Source: Paenibacillus sp. RC67 (lineage in GTDB: Bacteria; Bacillota; Bacilli; Paenibacillales; NBRC-103111). Taken from it: 64,000 nt of DNA. Numbering within the stretch: the stretch's first letter is position 1; each line of letters opens with the position of its first letter. Positions 1-7,736 of the stretch are shown here, one piece after another. The stretch is taken from assembly GCF_030020805.1 (NCBI RefSeq), contig NZ_CP125098.1, forward strand, positions 6,905,501-6,969,500, in the 5' to 3' direction. The notes under the pieces are model-generated. The model saw only the letters and a program-made list of their open reading frames with translations, had not been told where the DNA came from and searched no databases. The translations under genes were made by a program, and so were the position numbers.

Positions 1-207
1 TCCGGAGAAATCATTTCCTAAAATTAGAGGAAACTTGTAATTCAACAGGAGTTTTACTTTCCCTTCCTTAATTTTAAAGTCGATAGGATTTAAGCTGGCT
101 GCATGAATTTCCACCAGCACATCATGTTCCCCGATGTCAGGCGTTGGCCGTTCTGTCATCATTAACGGAACATTTTTTCCATATTTTTCAATGACCATGG
201 CTTTCAT
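1..207 (-). CDS. Zinc-type alcohol dehydrogenase / quinone oxidoreductase (MDR family), 5' part only
   Basis: The gene starts at 207 and runs off the left edge, so only the first 69 codons are present. The protein begins MKAMVIEKYGKNVPL and continues with GEHDVLVEIHAASLNPIDFK and a final ILGNDFSG, the typical N-terminal GroES-like fold of NAD(P)H quinone reductases in the medium-chain dehydrogenase family. These enzymes reduce quinones or activated double bonds with NADPH. A GGAGTGA ribosome site lies just before the ATG. It follows the ArsR gene on the same strand with 96 bp between them, so it is probably the repressor's target. The catalytic and cofactor domains are outside the window. Confidence 0.8.
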   Translation of the reverse strand, partial: MKAMVIEKYGKNVPLMMTERPTPDIGEHDVLVEIHAASLNPIDFKIKEGKVKLLLNYKFPLILGNDFSG

Positions 208-234
208 TTCAAATCACTCCTGTTATGATTATTG

Positions 235-242
235 GTTTAAAC
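235..242. promoter_or_regulatory. Candidate ArsR operator before the oxidoreductase
   Basis: The palindrome GTTTAAAC lies 28 bp upstream of the oxidoreductase start. The same GTTTAA half-site occurs as an inverted repeat upstream of the arsR-type gene at 652-667. Assignment to the ArsR protein is inference from position and shared sequence. Confidence 0.4.
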
Positions 243-303
243 AGATAAACGTATTATGCAAAAAAAATTTCTATTTACACTATTTCCTTATATCTTTTAT
301 TTG

Positions 304-627
304 TCATTGAGACCTGTTACACTCAGCTTCAACAGCCGCAATTAATAATTTGAGTTGTTCAAGAGGTTGGCGAACAGTCAGCACATAGTAATTTTCTACG
401 CTTTTTTTTTCAGAATTAACAAAGCCAGATTGTTTCAACACCTTCAAATGATGGGAGACAGCCGGCCTGGACAAATTTATATGCTCCGATATCGTATTGA
501 CATTAAGTCCTGATTTGTGCTGGGCCAGCAGCATAATAATGGCTTGACGATTCTCATCAGTCAGCACTTCCAGCAGAGGAATGCACTCTTTAAATTGTTG
601 CAGAATATGCTCGGTTTGTTGGCTCAT
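304..627 (-). CDS. ArsR-family winged-helix transcriptional repressor
   Basis: A 107-residue protein of the normal size for the ArsR/SmtB family. The winged helix spans roughly residues 20-90, with the recognition helix around NLSRPAVSHHLKVLKQSGFV. I see no cysteine-rich metal-binding motif such as ELCVCDL, so it is unlikely to be a metal sensor and may instead respond to redox state or a small ligand. It sits upstream of and co-directional with the quinone-oxidoreductase gene, the usual partner of such repressors. A GAGGG ribosome site precedes the start. GTTTAA-containing palindromes before both genes suggest autoregulation plus control of the oxidoreductase. Confidence 0.85.
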   Translation of the reverse strand: MSQQTEHILQQFKECIPLLEVLTDENRQAIIMLLAQHKSGLNVNTISEHINLSRPAVSHHLKVLKQSGFVNSEKKSVENYYVLTVRQPLEQLKLLIAAVEAECNRSQ

Positions 628-651
628 ACATTTCCCTCTTTCCGTTCATTC

Positions 652-667
652 GTTTAATCATTTAAAC
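652..667. promoter_or_regulatory. Inverted repeat upstream of arsR-type gene (operator candidate)
   Basis: GTTTAA-TCAT-TTAAAC is a perfect 6-bp inverted repeat, 25 bp upstream of the regulator start. A further GTTTAA lies at about 684-689. The half-site matches the palindrome at 235-242. Confidence 0.45.
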
Positions 668-720
668 ATAATTATAACCATCTGTTTAATAAAATCAAGC
701 ACAAGCTTTAGGTTTCCGAA

Positions 721-932
721 TTGCTTCTTCAATACCAGGAACATCTAGCAACCCTTGATAAATTGATAGATGCCCTGGCTGAAGAATGAAATGGATACGA
801 TTAATCCAATCGTTCCCCGGTATGGGAACTAAGATTGCTGCAACAATTTTAGCTGAAGCCGGGGAGAGCGATCGGCTTGATCACGCAATGAAACTTGTGA
901 CCTTTGCTGGTATTCATCAGCTTCTCAAGTAA
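721..932 (+). pseudogene. IS110-family transposase remnant
   Basis: Two reading frames give a broken C-terminal transposase piece. From 721 the frame reads LLLQYQEHLATLDKLIDALA and stops at 787; after a frameshift, from about 816, it reads FPGMGTKIAATILAEAGESD and then MKLVTFAGIHQ before a stop at 930. The PGxGxxxAATILAE...LVTFAGI signature is the conserved helix-hairpin-helix region of IS110/IS1111 transposases. The catalytic DEDD N-terminus and the element ends are missing, so this is an old, immobile fragment. Confidence 0.7.
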
Positions 933-962
933 TTTCCCCCCAGCCTCATGCGTCTTGATTTG

Positions 963-2018
963 TTATTTCTTCGATGATGTTTCAGCTTTGTATTCAATAA
1001 TTTGTAATACTTTTGGTTCAATAGCTTTTAACAGTTGTTCATTTGAACGATTGCTTGTAGGAACATCACCATTATTTTCACCTTGAACTTGTAGATCAAC
1101 CTGTGTTGTTGCAATGACATCAATTACTTGTTGTTTAGAGACATTTTTAGCTGCTGCAATCTCCACAACCGATTTACCTTTTGCTAATTCCTGTTTTAAT
1201 TCTGCTGGGCTCATTTTTAGTAAAGAAAACAGTTTTGCATCATTTAAATAGGCATCAGCAAAATAATCAGGCTTACCCTTTGTAGAGAAGAAACCTTCTA
1301 CTTTACTGTTTGAAGGTGTACTCTCACCTCCGATCAGAGAAACACTGATAGTATTGCCCTGAACAAATACCTGGTAGAACGGTGTTATTGATCCCCTTTG
1401 GATGTAATTCAACATAAACGTTTTTTGATCCGGGTTCTCCATTGGCTCCATAGTAAACTCATACTCTTTGATGCTGCCATACATTTTATCCAATAGATAA
1501 TCTACCTTCGACTTGATTTCCTGATCGGTTAAAGCAGTGAGCGGCTTCTCCTTAGGCTCCCAATTCTCTTTAATCACGTGTTCAATCGCACCGGTAATAA
1601 CGTTCGTATGAAGGGTAATCTTTTTACCGATTCCTCCTTTTTCCTGAAGTATGATGCTTGTTTGGACACCTTGAACGTTGCTCGCATCGATAATCTCAAA
1701 CGATTTTGTTTCGGGAAATGCGCTATACAGCTTCTCAAGTGTTGCTTTGCCAACCTCATCCGCCTTGACTTGTTCAGCAGTCATTGGTGTTCTAGTAAGC
1801 AATTCAATCAGGGTAGGGGCCGCATATGCAGCGGTTGGAATCAAAATCGCAGCAGCAACTATTCCACCGATTAATCGTTTTTTCATGGTTAATTCGCTCC
1901 TTTTTCGTTGCAAATATTGAGAATAGGATTGTTCTATTCGTTTTGAAATGGCCACAGGGCACTCCATAGTTTCTGCCTCTTTAAGAACAGATTCACGGAT
2001 TTTTCGCTCAATAGTCAT
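963..2018 (-). CDS. Membrane-anchored partner (likely anti-sigma factor) of the adjacent ECF sigma factor
   Basis: I choose the start at 2018 because the ATG overlaps the end of the sigma gene by 11 bp, giving a 351-residue protein. Residues 1-45 are a short cytoplasmic region, residues 47-66 a single membrane helix followed by AYAAP, and the rest is extracytoplasmic. Near the C-terminus the segment SPAELKQELAKGKSVVEIA resembles a small helical repeat seen in Gram-positive secreted proteins. Topology and translational coupling to the sigma gene argue for a membrane anti-sigma or sensor role; I do not recognise a named anti-sigma family, so function is inferred from context. Confidence 0.7.
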   Translation of the reverse strand: MTIERKIRESVLKEAETMECPVAISKRIEQSYSQYLQRKRSELTMKKRLIGGIVAAAILIPTAAYAAPTLIELLTRTPMTAEQVKADEVGKATLEKLYSAFPETKSFEIIDASNVQGVQTSIILQEKGGIGKKITLHTNVITGAIEHVIKENWEPKEKPLTALTDQEIKSKVDYLLDKMYGSIKEYEFTMEPMENPDQKTFMLNYIQRGSITPFYQVFVQGNTISVSLIGGESTPSNSKVEGFFSTKGKPDYFADAYLNDAKLFSLLKMSPAELKQELAKGKSVVEIAAAKNVSKQQVIDVIATTQVDLQVQGENNGDVPTSNRSNEQLLKAIEPKVLQIIEYKAETSSKK

Positions 2019-2583
2019 TGATCTTTTCCATCCTTTCTGGGGGGAGATTCCATAAGTCTTTTCGAAGCGCCTGGAGGCCAGCGTGATATCTGGACTTGAC
2101 TGTACCCAGTGGGATATCGAGCAATGTCGCAATTTCCTCAAAAGTATAGTCGTGAAAGAAGCGGAGGATAATCACCGTTCGCTGTTTGTCAGTCAGTTTT
2201 TGGATTGCCTGCGATATCATTTGGTTCGTCCCATCCATTAACACAGTAGGTTGATCCCAATGAGACTCTTCTCTAAAGAATCCACGGATGCGTTCAAAAA
2301 TTCGGAATCTCCGCCAGCTCTTGACCCGAAATCTCTGCACTTGACGGATTACCAAGCCGTGCAGCCAGAATTGGAAAGGTCGGTTCGTATCGTAGCTAGC
2401 AAGTGAGGTCCACATTTGCATATAAATCTCATTCATGACATCTTCCCGATCCTGCTGATGATCCACCAAAAAGGAGACTGTCCGGTAGACGTCCTGATAG
2501 GTGGCATCATACATCGTATGAAACGCCTGTTGATCACCATCTTTCATTTTTGTGAGTAATTGGTACATATATTCACTTTGCAT
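2008..2583 (-). CDS. ECF-type RNA polymerase sigma factor
   Basis: A 191-residue sigma-70 family protein with region 2 (about residues 12-80, including DREDVMNEIYMQMW) and region 4 (about 127-175, LTDKQRTVIILRFFHDYTFE then GTVKSRYHAG). The size and lack of regions 1 and 3 identify an extracytoplasmic-function sigma factor. It starts with a strong AGGAGGG site and overlaps the downstream membrane protein by 11 bp, the usual sigma/anti-sigma arrangement. Target genes cannot be read from the window. An ECF-like promoter lies about 60 bp upstream, consistent with autoregulation. Confidence 0.88.
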   Translation of the reverse strand: MQSEYMYQLLTKMKDGDQQAFHTMYDATYQDVYRTVSFLVDHQQDREDVMNEIYMQMWTSLASYDTNRPFQFWLHGLVIRQVQRFRVKSWRRFRIFERIRGFFREESHWDQPTVLMDGTNQMISQAIQKLTDKQRTVIILRFFHDYTFEEIATLLDIPLGTVKSRYHAGLQALRKDLWNLPPERMEKINDY

Positions 2584-2642
2584 TCAGAGGGCCCTCCTGA
2601 GTAAGCAGCTTACACACTATATTGTCTCTCTATCAAAAAAAG

Positions 2643-2667
2643 GTTCGGTTCTTTATTTTTTTGTTAC
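2643..2667 (-). promoter_or_regulatory. Candidate ECF-type autoregulatory promoter
   Basis: Read on the minus strand, GTAAC (2663-2667) is followed after about 15 A-rich bases by CGAAC (2643-2647). This resembles the AAC / CG spacing of ECF promoters of Bacillus. Weak evidence: short motifs only. Confidence 0.3.
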
Positions 2668-2770
2668 TCCTCTCGAAAGGTAGAAAGCTCAGGACCATTT
2701 GTTGCGCTAACAATTGAACAGTCATTAGCGTATATTTTCGTTACAATGTTGGCACGCCCCCAATAAGAAA

Positions 2771-2798
2771 GAGGAGCTGCATTGCTGCAAGCTCCTCC
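2771..2798 (-). terminator. Hairpin, likely terminator of the cNMP/PrsW gene
   Basis: GAGGAGCT and AGCTCCTC arms close a short loop, followed on the minus strand by TTTCTTATT. It lies 120 bp past the stop of the 616-residue gene. Confidence 0.5.
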
Positions 2799-2918
2799 AC
2801 AATTGTTCCTCTAATAAATTTAAAATTGGCTAAGCGTTCCTATTTGGGTCATATTCATCTTCAATCACTAGATTATAAAGTGAATTTCCAGACAACAAAC
2901 TATGGCGCTTTCGTTCAA

Positions 2919-4769
2919 TTATGGTTTTCTCCTTAATGCTTGCCCGCAGCGGGCACAATAGCGAGCATCCGGAGGTGACTGCGTCTTGCATCCCCCGCAG
3001 ACCAAGGGCTTGGCTTTCAGAGCATCCGCCGCTGCAGCCTCGCTCAGCACTTCATTCTGTTGAAGCGGATTCAGAGCTGTAATGGCATAGATCTCCTCCT
3101 TCATACCTTTACGAAGGAGTCCGTACAGCAGAAGCAAGCCACCCGCTCCGACGGCAACCATCGATAGCACTCTCCATAAGCCTTCTACGAAATGGAAGTC
3201 CCATAACAGATGAAGTGCTACCGCAGCCAACAGGAGCGCTGCAGCCAGCCCTTGCCGTCGGCCCACGAGCCACGTCCTCTGTGCGGCATGGCGCCTGTTC
3301 AGTCCGTACCAGATCCCGGCGGCGGCGATGGCCGTCCAAGTTCCGTGCCCAAGCGGCGAGAGCAGCGCTCTAACCCACAATACCGCAAGCATCTCGCCGG
3401 TCGAACCCTGTTCCAGATACGACCAGCCATAAACCATGCTTTCCACGGCTGCAAAGCCCATCCCCGCCGCTGCTCCGAACACGACGGCATCCATCAGGAA
3501 CCGCATCCGTCCTCCTCTGAGCAGTATCGCACATACGATCAGCTTCGCGCCTTCTTCAATCAAGGCTACCGATAGAGGCACGCTCAGCTCCGTAAACCCG
3601 ACAGCAGTCCTGTCGAGACCGAAGAGCCATTGGCGCTCCACCACCGAAGCAAGCGGAACCGCGACAGCCGCCGACAAGACGAATATCCACGCCAGACGCA
3701 CATAGGAAAACCCAAGCTGCTGCGAGCCACGAATATAGGCCACGTAAGTTACCGGTCCGACAAGCCCACCGGCCAGCAATGCCGCCATTTGCCATAGTTG
3801 GTTATGCAGCCAGACGGCCATAACGGTGCAGACAGCGAAGAGGCCGCCAAGCAGAAACAGCAGATCGATCCACCTGGTCGATCGGATAGTGCCTGCTTTC
3901 TCCGCAGGCAACAGGTCGTGTTTTGCGCTCGGCGCCATCTCGTCCCCCTCTGCCGCCCCAAAAGAAGGAGCAATCACCAGATCGGGACGCCGGATTCGCA
4001 TCACCTCTGCAAATTGCCGTCTCACTGGTGCATAGTGCTGCCAGATTGCCTGAAATTCGGCGCTGCCCATAACCAACAGCTCTCCGTCCTCCATGGCGGT
4101 GATAGTCGCCGATTGAGGTTGCTCCGCCAGCAGCGCCACTTCGCCAAAAAAATCTCCCGTCTCCATGACCGCGCGGTGTTGGCCAGTCGAGGTTGTCTCG
4201 AACCGACCGCCGCTTATCATATAAAAGCTCTCCTTAGGAGCACCTTCCTGCAAAATAGTCTCATCTTGCGCCACATTCCTTCGGACTGTAATCTCAGCTA
4301 ATCCGCGTAGCTCGGAATCGGGGATAGACGACCAGATTGAGGCTTTGCGCAGCAAGCCATGCTTCATACGAAGCTCTGCCGCATACGTTAAGCTCTCATG
4401 GAAGAAGGGACTCGCTTCGGCAAGCTTCTGAAAGGCTGTTCGATCCAATCGAAGCACCGTAACATCGCCCAGAGCCTTAATGCCGGCCGTCCGCTTCTCA
4501 TTGCGGATCAATGCGATCTCACCGATCAAGGCACCATATCCGAGCTCCGCCAGCACGACTTGTTTTCCAATCAGGCTGCGGGTATGAACCTGTACTTTTC
4601 CGTCCAGTACCAAGTAGCAGTCGTTGCCTTCCTCAGCTTCGTGCATCAGCCACTCCCCAGCAGGGAAGCGTACCGTTTCCATGGTGGATGCCGCATTCTC
4701 AAGCTCCGTCTCCGGAACGCCGTGCAGCAGGGTATGGTTCCTTAAGAAGCCCACGATATCGAAGGACAT
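2919..4769 (-). CDS. Double cyclic-nucleotide-binding domain fused to a PrsW-type intramembrane protease and a zinc ribbon
   Basis: 616 residues with an unusual order. Residues 10-125 and 140-250 are two cNMP-binding (CAP-ED) beta barrels; the first has GALIGEIALIRNEKRTAGI and the second GDFFGEVALLAEQPQSATI, close to the phosphate-binding cassette. Residues 300-555 are a multi-pass membrane region with PrsW-family motifs: EEGAK at 405-409, FAAVES with E443, PLGHG with H475 and ALHLLWDF with H520. The C-terminus has a CxxC...CxxC zinc ribbon (C591, C594, C605, C608). PrsW in B. subtilis clips the anti-sigma RsiW. The sequence suggests proteolysis gated by a cytoplasmic ligand. Whether either cNMP pocket binds a nucleotide is unknown. 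Confidence 0.85.
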   Translation of the reverse strand: MSFDIVGFLRNHTLLHGVPETELENAASTMETVRFPAGEWLMHEAEEGNDCYLVLDGKVQVHTRSLIGKQVVLAELGYGALIGEIALIRNEKRTAGIKALGDVTVLRLDRTAFQKLAEASPFFHESLTYAAELRMKHGLLRKASIWSSIPDSELRGLAEITVRRNVAQDETILQEGAPKESFYMISGGRFETTSTGQHRAVMETGDFFGEVALLAEQPQSATITAMEDGELLVMGSAEFQAIWQHYAPVRRQFAEVMRIRRPDLVIAPSFGAAEGDEMAPSAKHDLLPAEKAGTIRSTRWIDLLFLLGGLFAVCTVMAVWLHNQLWQMAALLAGGLVGPVTYVAYIRGSQQLGFSYVRLAWIFVLSAAVAVPLASVVERQWLFGLDRTAVGFTELSVPLSVALIEEGAKLIVCAILLRGGRMRFLMDAVVFGAAAGMGFAAVESMVYGWSYLEQGSTGEMLAVLWVRALLSPLGHGTWTAIAAAGIWYGLNRRHAAQRTWLVGRRQGLAAALLLAAVALHLLWDFHFVEGLWRVLSMVAVGAGGLLLLYGLLRKGMKEEIYAITALNPLQQNEVLSEAAAADALKAKPLVCGGCKTQSPPDARYCARCGQALRRKP

Positions 4770-4888
4770 TCCGATTTCCAGCCTTTCTCACCAAGATCTC
4801 TGTTATAAAATAACCCCACAAAGTAGATCCCTGTTTCCACGTTAATTCAGATACTTCGCGTGGAGCCCTGAAATTTATAAACTCATGT

Positions 4889-4917
4889 AAAAAAAGAAAC
4901 CTGCCGAGGACAGGTTC
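4889..4917 (-). terminator. Rho-independent terminator
   Basis: On the minus strand GAACCTG-TCCTCGG-CAGGTTTC is followed by seven Ts, just after the stop of the 205-residue gene. Confidence 0.85.
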
Positions 4918-4930
4918 CCGTGCTGCTTCA

Positions 4931-5548
4931 TTATCTCATATTTCCGATAATGCTGCTGCGTTGATCAGCCATTTTTTTGATGAAATTGGTCATAGTATCA
5001 AAGGCTTCGTTTCTCTTGTTCGTCAAACTTTGCAAACGAAGCATATCCATTTGCTGACTGTTGCTTAAAGCATCGATTTTACCGCGAAGGGACTCCAACG
5101 CGCGGTCTACGTCGGCTTGCGTCCATTTATTTGATGACGGAACCGCGATGCCGCTCTCCGTTAATTTTTTCTGCAAATCTGCATCTAATGTCACGGTATC
5201 ACCCGATTTTTGTGGACGGCTCGATTTTAGTTTGTTTAGGATCTCATTCAATTTGGCAATTTCGTTATTTCTATTTTGCACTGCTTCCAATTGCGTTTTC
5301 AACTGCTCATCCAATAGCTTGGCTCGTTCCGACTGAACTGCCATTAATGCGGTTTCCAAATCGACATTGGAAACTTGAGTCGTAACCAAGCCTTGAGCAT
5401 TGATAGACCCGATAGCATTCTGAGTCGCTTGACCACCGAGCGCTACCTTTACTGAGCTGTATGCCGAGTCGTTCATCATTAACCCTACGCCGCCAACTAT
5501 CCCGATTACGAAGGTTCCTACGATAGATAATGCCATTTTCTTATTCAC
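4931..5548 (-). CDS. Secreted or membrane-anchored coiled-coil protein, unknown function
   Basis: 205 residues. An N-terminal hydrophobic segment (about residues 6-26, ALSIVGTFVIGIVGGVGLMM) is either an anchor or an uncleaved signal. The rest is hydrophilic and helical, with a likely coiled coil at residues 65-110 (repeated Q, E, K, N with spaced leucines) and a second helical pair from about 145 to 200. No catalytic motif is seen and I recognise no family. It has its own terminator and appears monocistronic. An adhesion, spacer or envelope role would be speculation. Confidence 0.65.
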   Translation of the reverse strand: MNKKMALSIVGTFVIGIVGGVGLMMNDSAYSSVKVALGGQATQNAIGSINAQGLVTTQVSNVDLETALMAVQSERAKLLDEQLKTQLEAVQNRNNEIAKLNEILNKLKSSRPQKSGDTVTLDADLQKKLTESGIAVPSSNKWTQADVDRALESLRGKIDALSNSQQMDMLRLQSLTNKRNEAFDTMTNFIKKMADQRSSIIGNMR

Positions 5549-5706
5549 TCTTGCTTCCCCCTACTAGCTTCATTGGTTTGATTATATCACTGAAGCTTTC
5601 CTTAAGTCTGTTAAGTGCACCACATATCGCAAAATTAGGCGAAGGCTGCACGCAGGGCAAAAAGCGGGATAGCTCGACTTGGACTTATCTAGCGTTAATG
5701 TCAAAC

Positions 5707-6687
5707 TTAAGGCAGCAGCTCCATACTATGAGTCACACGATTTCTCCCATTTTCCTTGGAGGCATAGAGCGCCTTATCGGCATACTTAATGATCGTCGCA
5801 TCTGAATCGTTCGCAGTGATGGTAGCAATGCCTATACTCACAGTTAAGCTGCCCGTTTCCCAAGTTGAATGGGCGATGATATGCCGTAAATTCTCTGCTA
5901 TTATCTTGGACTCCGGTGCATCTATATTAGGCAAGATAAGGACAAATTCTTCCCCGCCGTATCTGGCCGCAACATCCTCTTTGCGCGAATGAGCCTTCAG
6001 GATGCCCGCTAATTTCTCCAATACCTGATCCCCCGTCTGATGGCCGTAGGTATCGTTGATCTTTTTGAAGTGATCTATATCTACAATAAGCAAAGAAAAA
6101 GGCTGTCCAGTCCTGCGGTACAAGTCGATATGCTCTTCCAGTTTTTCCTGAAAAAATCTTCGATTCTTTAGTCCAGTAAGCTTATCTGTTGTAGACAACT
6201 CCACTAACAGAGCATTCATCTCCATCAGCTCTGCTTGCTTCTGTTCGATTTCCATATGAAGTTGTTTCAGCTTCACCAAGGCTTGGTCCTTTTCCAAGTA
6301 CGCCTCTTCGATTTGCTTTTTGGCAGACCGCAGCTCGTTCTCATAATCAATGCGCTTGCCCATCTGCATCAAGATGCAATCAATAATCTCTGTGCCTTCA
6401 TTATCAAGCCTACGTCCGTTCAATAGATAAGGAATCGACTGCCCGCCGCTATCTTTCAAGCTTATAAACAGCTCTTCCACCTGTCCATTCAGATTAATAA
6501 AAGGGTAGAAGTACGAATGAAAGATAAGTTTGTTAGCCATAGACATGATAGATTCTAAATGCTTTTGAACCAAATCAGCCTTTGTATACCCCATTTTATC
6601 CAGAAAGGTTTGATTCACATCCGTAATTAGTCCCTCGTGTGTAATGGAGATGTACCCACATGGTGCATATTGTAACCGCTTATCCAT
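5707..6687 (-). CDS. PAS-GGDEF diguanylate cyclase
   Basis: 326 residues. Residues 8-110 form a PAS domain (GYISITHEGLITDVNQTFLD), 112-165 a coiled-coil linker, and 168-325 a GGDEF domain. The active-site loop is GGEEF at 244-248, and the RxxD inhibitory site RKED at 235-238 sits exactly five residues before it, so the enzyme should be active and product-inhibited in making c-di-GMP from two GTP. The gene follows the RsbQ-type hydrolase by 36 bp on the same strand. In B. subtilis RsbQ works with the PAS-phosphatase RsbP; here the PAS partner has a cyclase output instead. Confidence 0.9.
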   Translation of the reverse strand: MDKRLQYAPCGYISITHEGLITDVNQTFLDKMGYTKADLVQKHLESIMSMANKLIFHSYFYPFINLNGQVEELFISLKDSGGQSIPYLLNGRRLDNEGTEIIDCILMQMGKRIDYENELRSAKKQIEEAYLEKDQALVKLKQLHMEIEQKQAELMEMNALLVELSTTDKLTGLKNRRFFQEKLEEHIDLYRRTGQPFSLLIVDIDHFKKINDTYGHQTGDQVLEKLAGILKAHSRKEDVAARYGGEEFVLILPNIDAPESKIIAENLRHIIAHSTWETGSLTVSIGIATITANDSDATIIKYADKALYASKENGRNRVTHSMELLP

Positions 6688-6723
6688 GGTTGTCTATAAT
6701 CCTTTCAATACAAGTTGATCTCT

Positions 6724-7527
6724 TCATTGACTTTCAAGATATTCATTAATCAAACGGATGGTTTCCTCTGGATGACTGATATGTGGGTAATGCCCTTTGG
6801 CTTCCATCAGCCGGAACGTGCTGTTCTTCAAATGCTGGTGCAAATATTGCCCTGCTTCTAACGGTACAACACTATCATCCGAGCATTGCAAAATGAGGGT
6901 AGGCACTGTAGCTGCCGCCAAATCTCTCCTATGATCCGCGAAAAAGGTAACCTCCGCAAATTGTCTTGCAATAACAGGATCTGCGGATATAAAGCTTTGC
7001 TCCAGTTCTTTGGTTAGCATCGGAAGCTCCGGGTTATTCATGGCAAGGGGCGCCATAAAGCTAGCCCATCCTGCAAAATTCATCTCCATCATGTCCAGCA
7101 GCTCGGTAATATCGCTTTTCTCAAAACCTCCAAAATACTCACCCGCTTCATTCAAATAGCACGAGGAAGGCCCAATCATGATCAGCCTATCAAAATAATC
7201 TGGGCGCTTAATAGAGGTAAGCATCCCAATCATAGAACTAATAGAATGACCGATAAAAATAATATCTTTAAGCTCATAAGCTTCAATAATATCCAACACA
7301 TCTTGCACATAGCCTTGCAGCGTATCATATTTATCCGCCCTATAAGCGTTTAAGTCCGAATTTCCTGAGCCCACATAATCAAATAGAATAATGCGATACT
7401 TTTTTTCAAAGGAAGGTACAATATATTTCCACATGCTCTGATCGCACCCAAACCCATGGGCAAAAAGGAGGGTTCGTTCCCCTGCTCCAATGACTTTCAC
7501 ATTATTGCGTACTGCAACCTTGTTCAT
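6724..7527 (-). CDS. rsbQ: RsbQ-like alpha/beta hydrolase, signalling partner of the PAS-GGDEF protein
   Basis: 267 residues, the size of B. subtilis RsbQ. Shared segments include FGCDQSMW, ILFDYVGSG, DPVIARQFAE and LILQCSDD. The catalytic triad is S95 (GHSIS), D218 and H246 (GHYPH). RsbQ is needed for RsbP activity in the energy-stress branch of the sigma-B pathway; its small-molecule substrate is unresolved. Here the downstream gene encodes a PAS-GGDEF protein, so the hydrolase probably generates or removes the ligand sensed by that PAS domain. No sigma-B pathway genes are seen in the window. Confidence 0.88.
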   Translation of the reverse strand: MNKVAVRNNVKVIGAGERTLLFAHGFGCDQSMWKYIVPSFEKKYRIILFDYVGSGNSDLNAYRADKYDTLQGYVQDVLDIIEAYELKDIIFIGHSISSMIGMLTSIKRPDYFDRLIMIGPSSCYLNEAGEYFGGFEKSDITELLDMMEMNFAGWASFMAPLAMNNPELPMLTKELEQSFISADPVIARQFAEVTFFADHRRDLAAATVPTLILQCSDDSVVPLEAGQYLHQHLKNSTFRLMEAKGHYPHISHPEETIRLINEYLESQ

Positions 7528-7627
7528 TTCCTATGACTCCTTCATCATCTCATTCTCTTCATTTTGAAGGGAGCCATCATAAATAGCAAGTTCATTATTG
7601 TGAGATTTTGGATAAATCGTATCTTCT

Positions 7628-7662
7628 ATGGTAACTTATCGGAAAGTTAAGAGAAAATATGA
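7628..7662 (+). pseudogene. 3' scrap of an XRE-type regulator gene
   Basis: The frame here reads VTYRKVKRKY, nearly identical to the C-terminus of the HTH gene ending at 24511 (VTYRKVKEKY) and to the fragment ending at 22715. The HTH region is absent and the stop codon is lost. The matching terminator hairpin follows at once. Confidence 0.55.
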
Positions 7663-7688
7663 AAAGCTGGCTCTTGGGGCCAGCTTTT
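7663..7688 (+). terminator. Terminator carried with the XRE scrap
   Basis: AAAGCTGGC and GCCAGCTTTT arms; the same hairpin follows the related sequences at 22712 and 24510. Confidence 0.7.
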
Positions 7689-7736
7689 GTGTTGATTTTT
7701 CATTTCCCGGGTCGGTCCTGATGATCTACGGGTCCT

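Noticed and set aside
3210..4301. Plus-strand open frames opposite the cNMP/PrsW gene
   Set aside because: Shadows of a strongly supported gene; composition is random and no start signals are seen.
5620..5700. GCACGCAGGGCAAA resembles the start of a c-di-GMP riboswitch near the diguanylate cyclase
   Set aside because: The second conserved part (ACGCAAAGCC) and the two-stem layout are missing, and the orientation does not lead into a gene.
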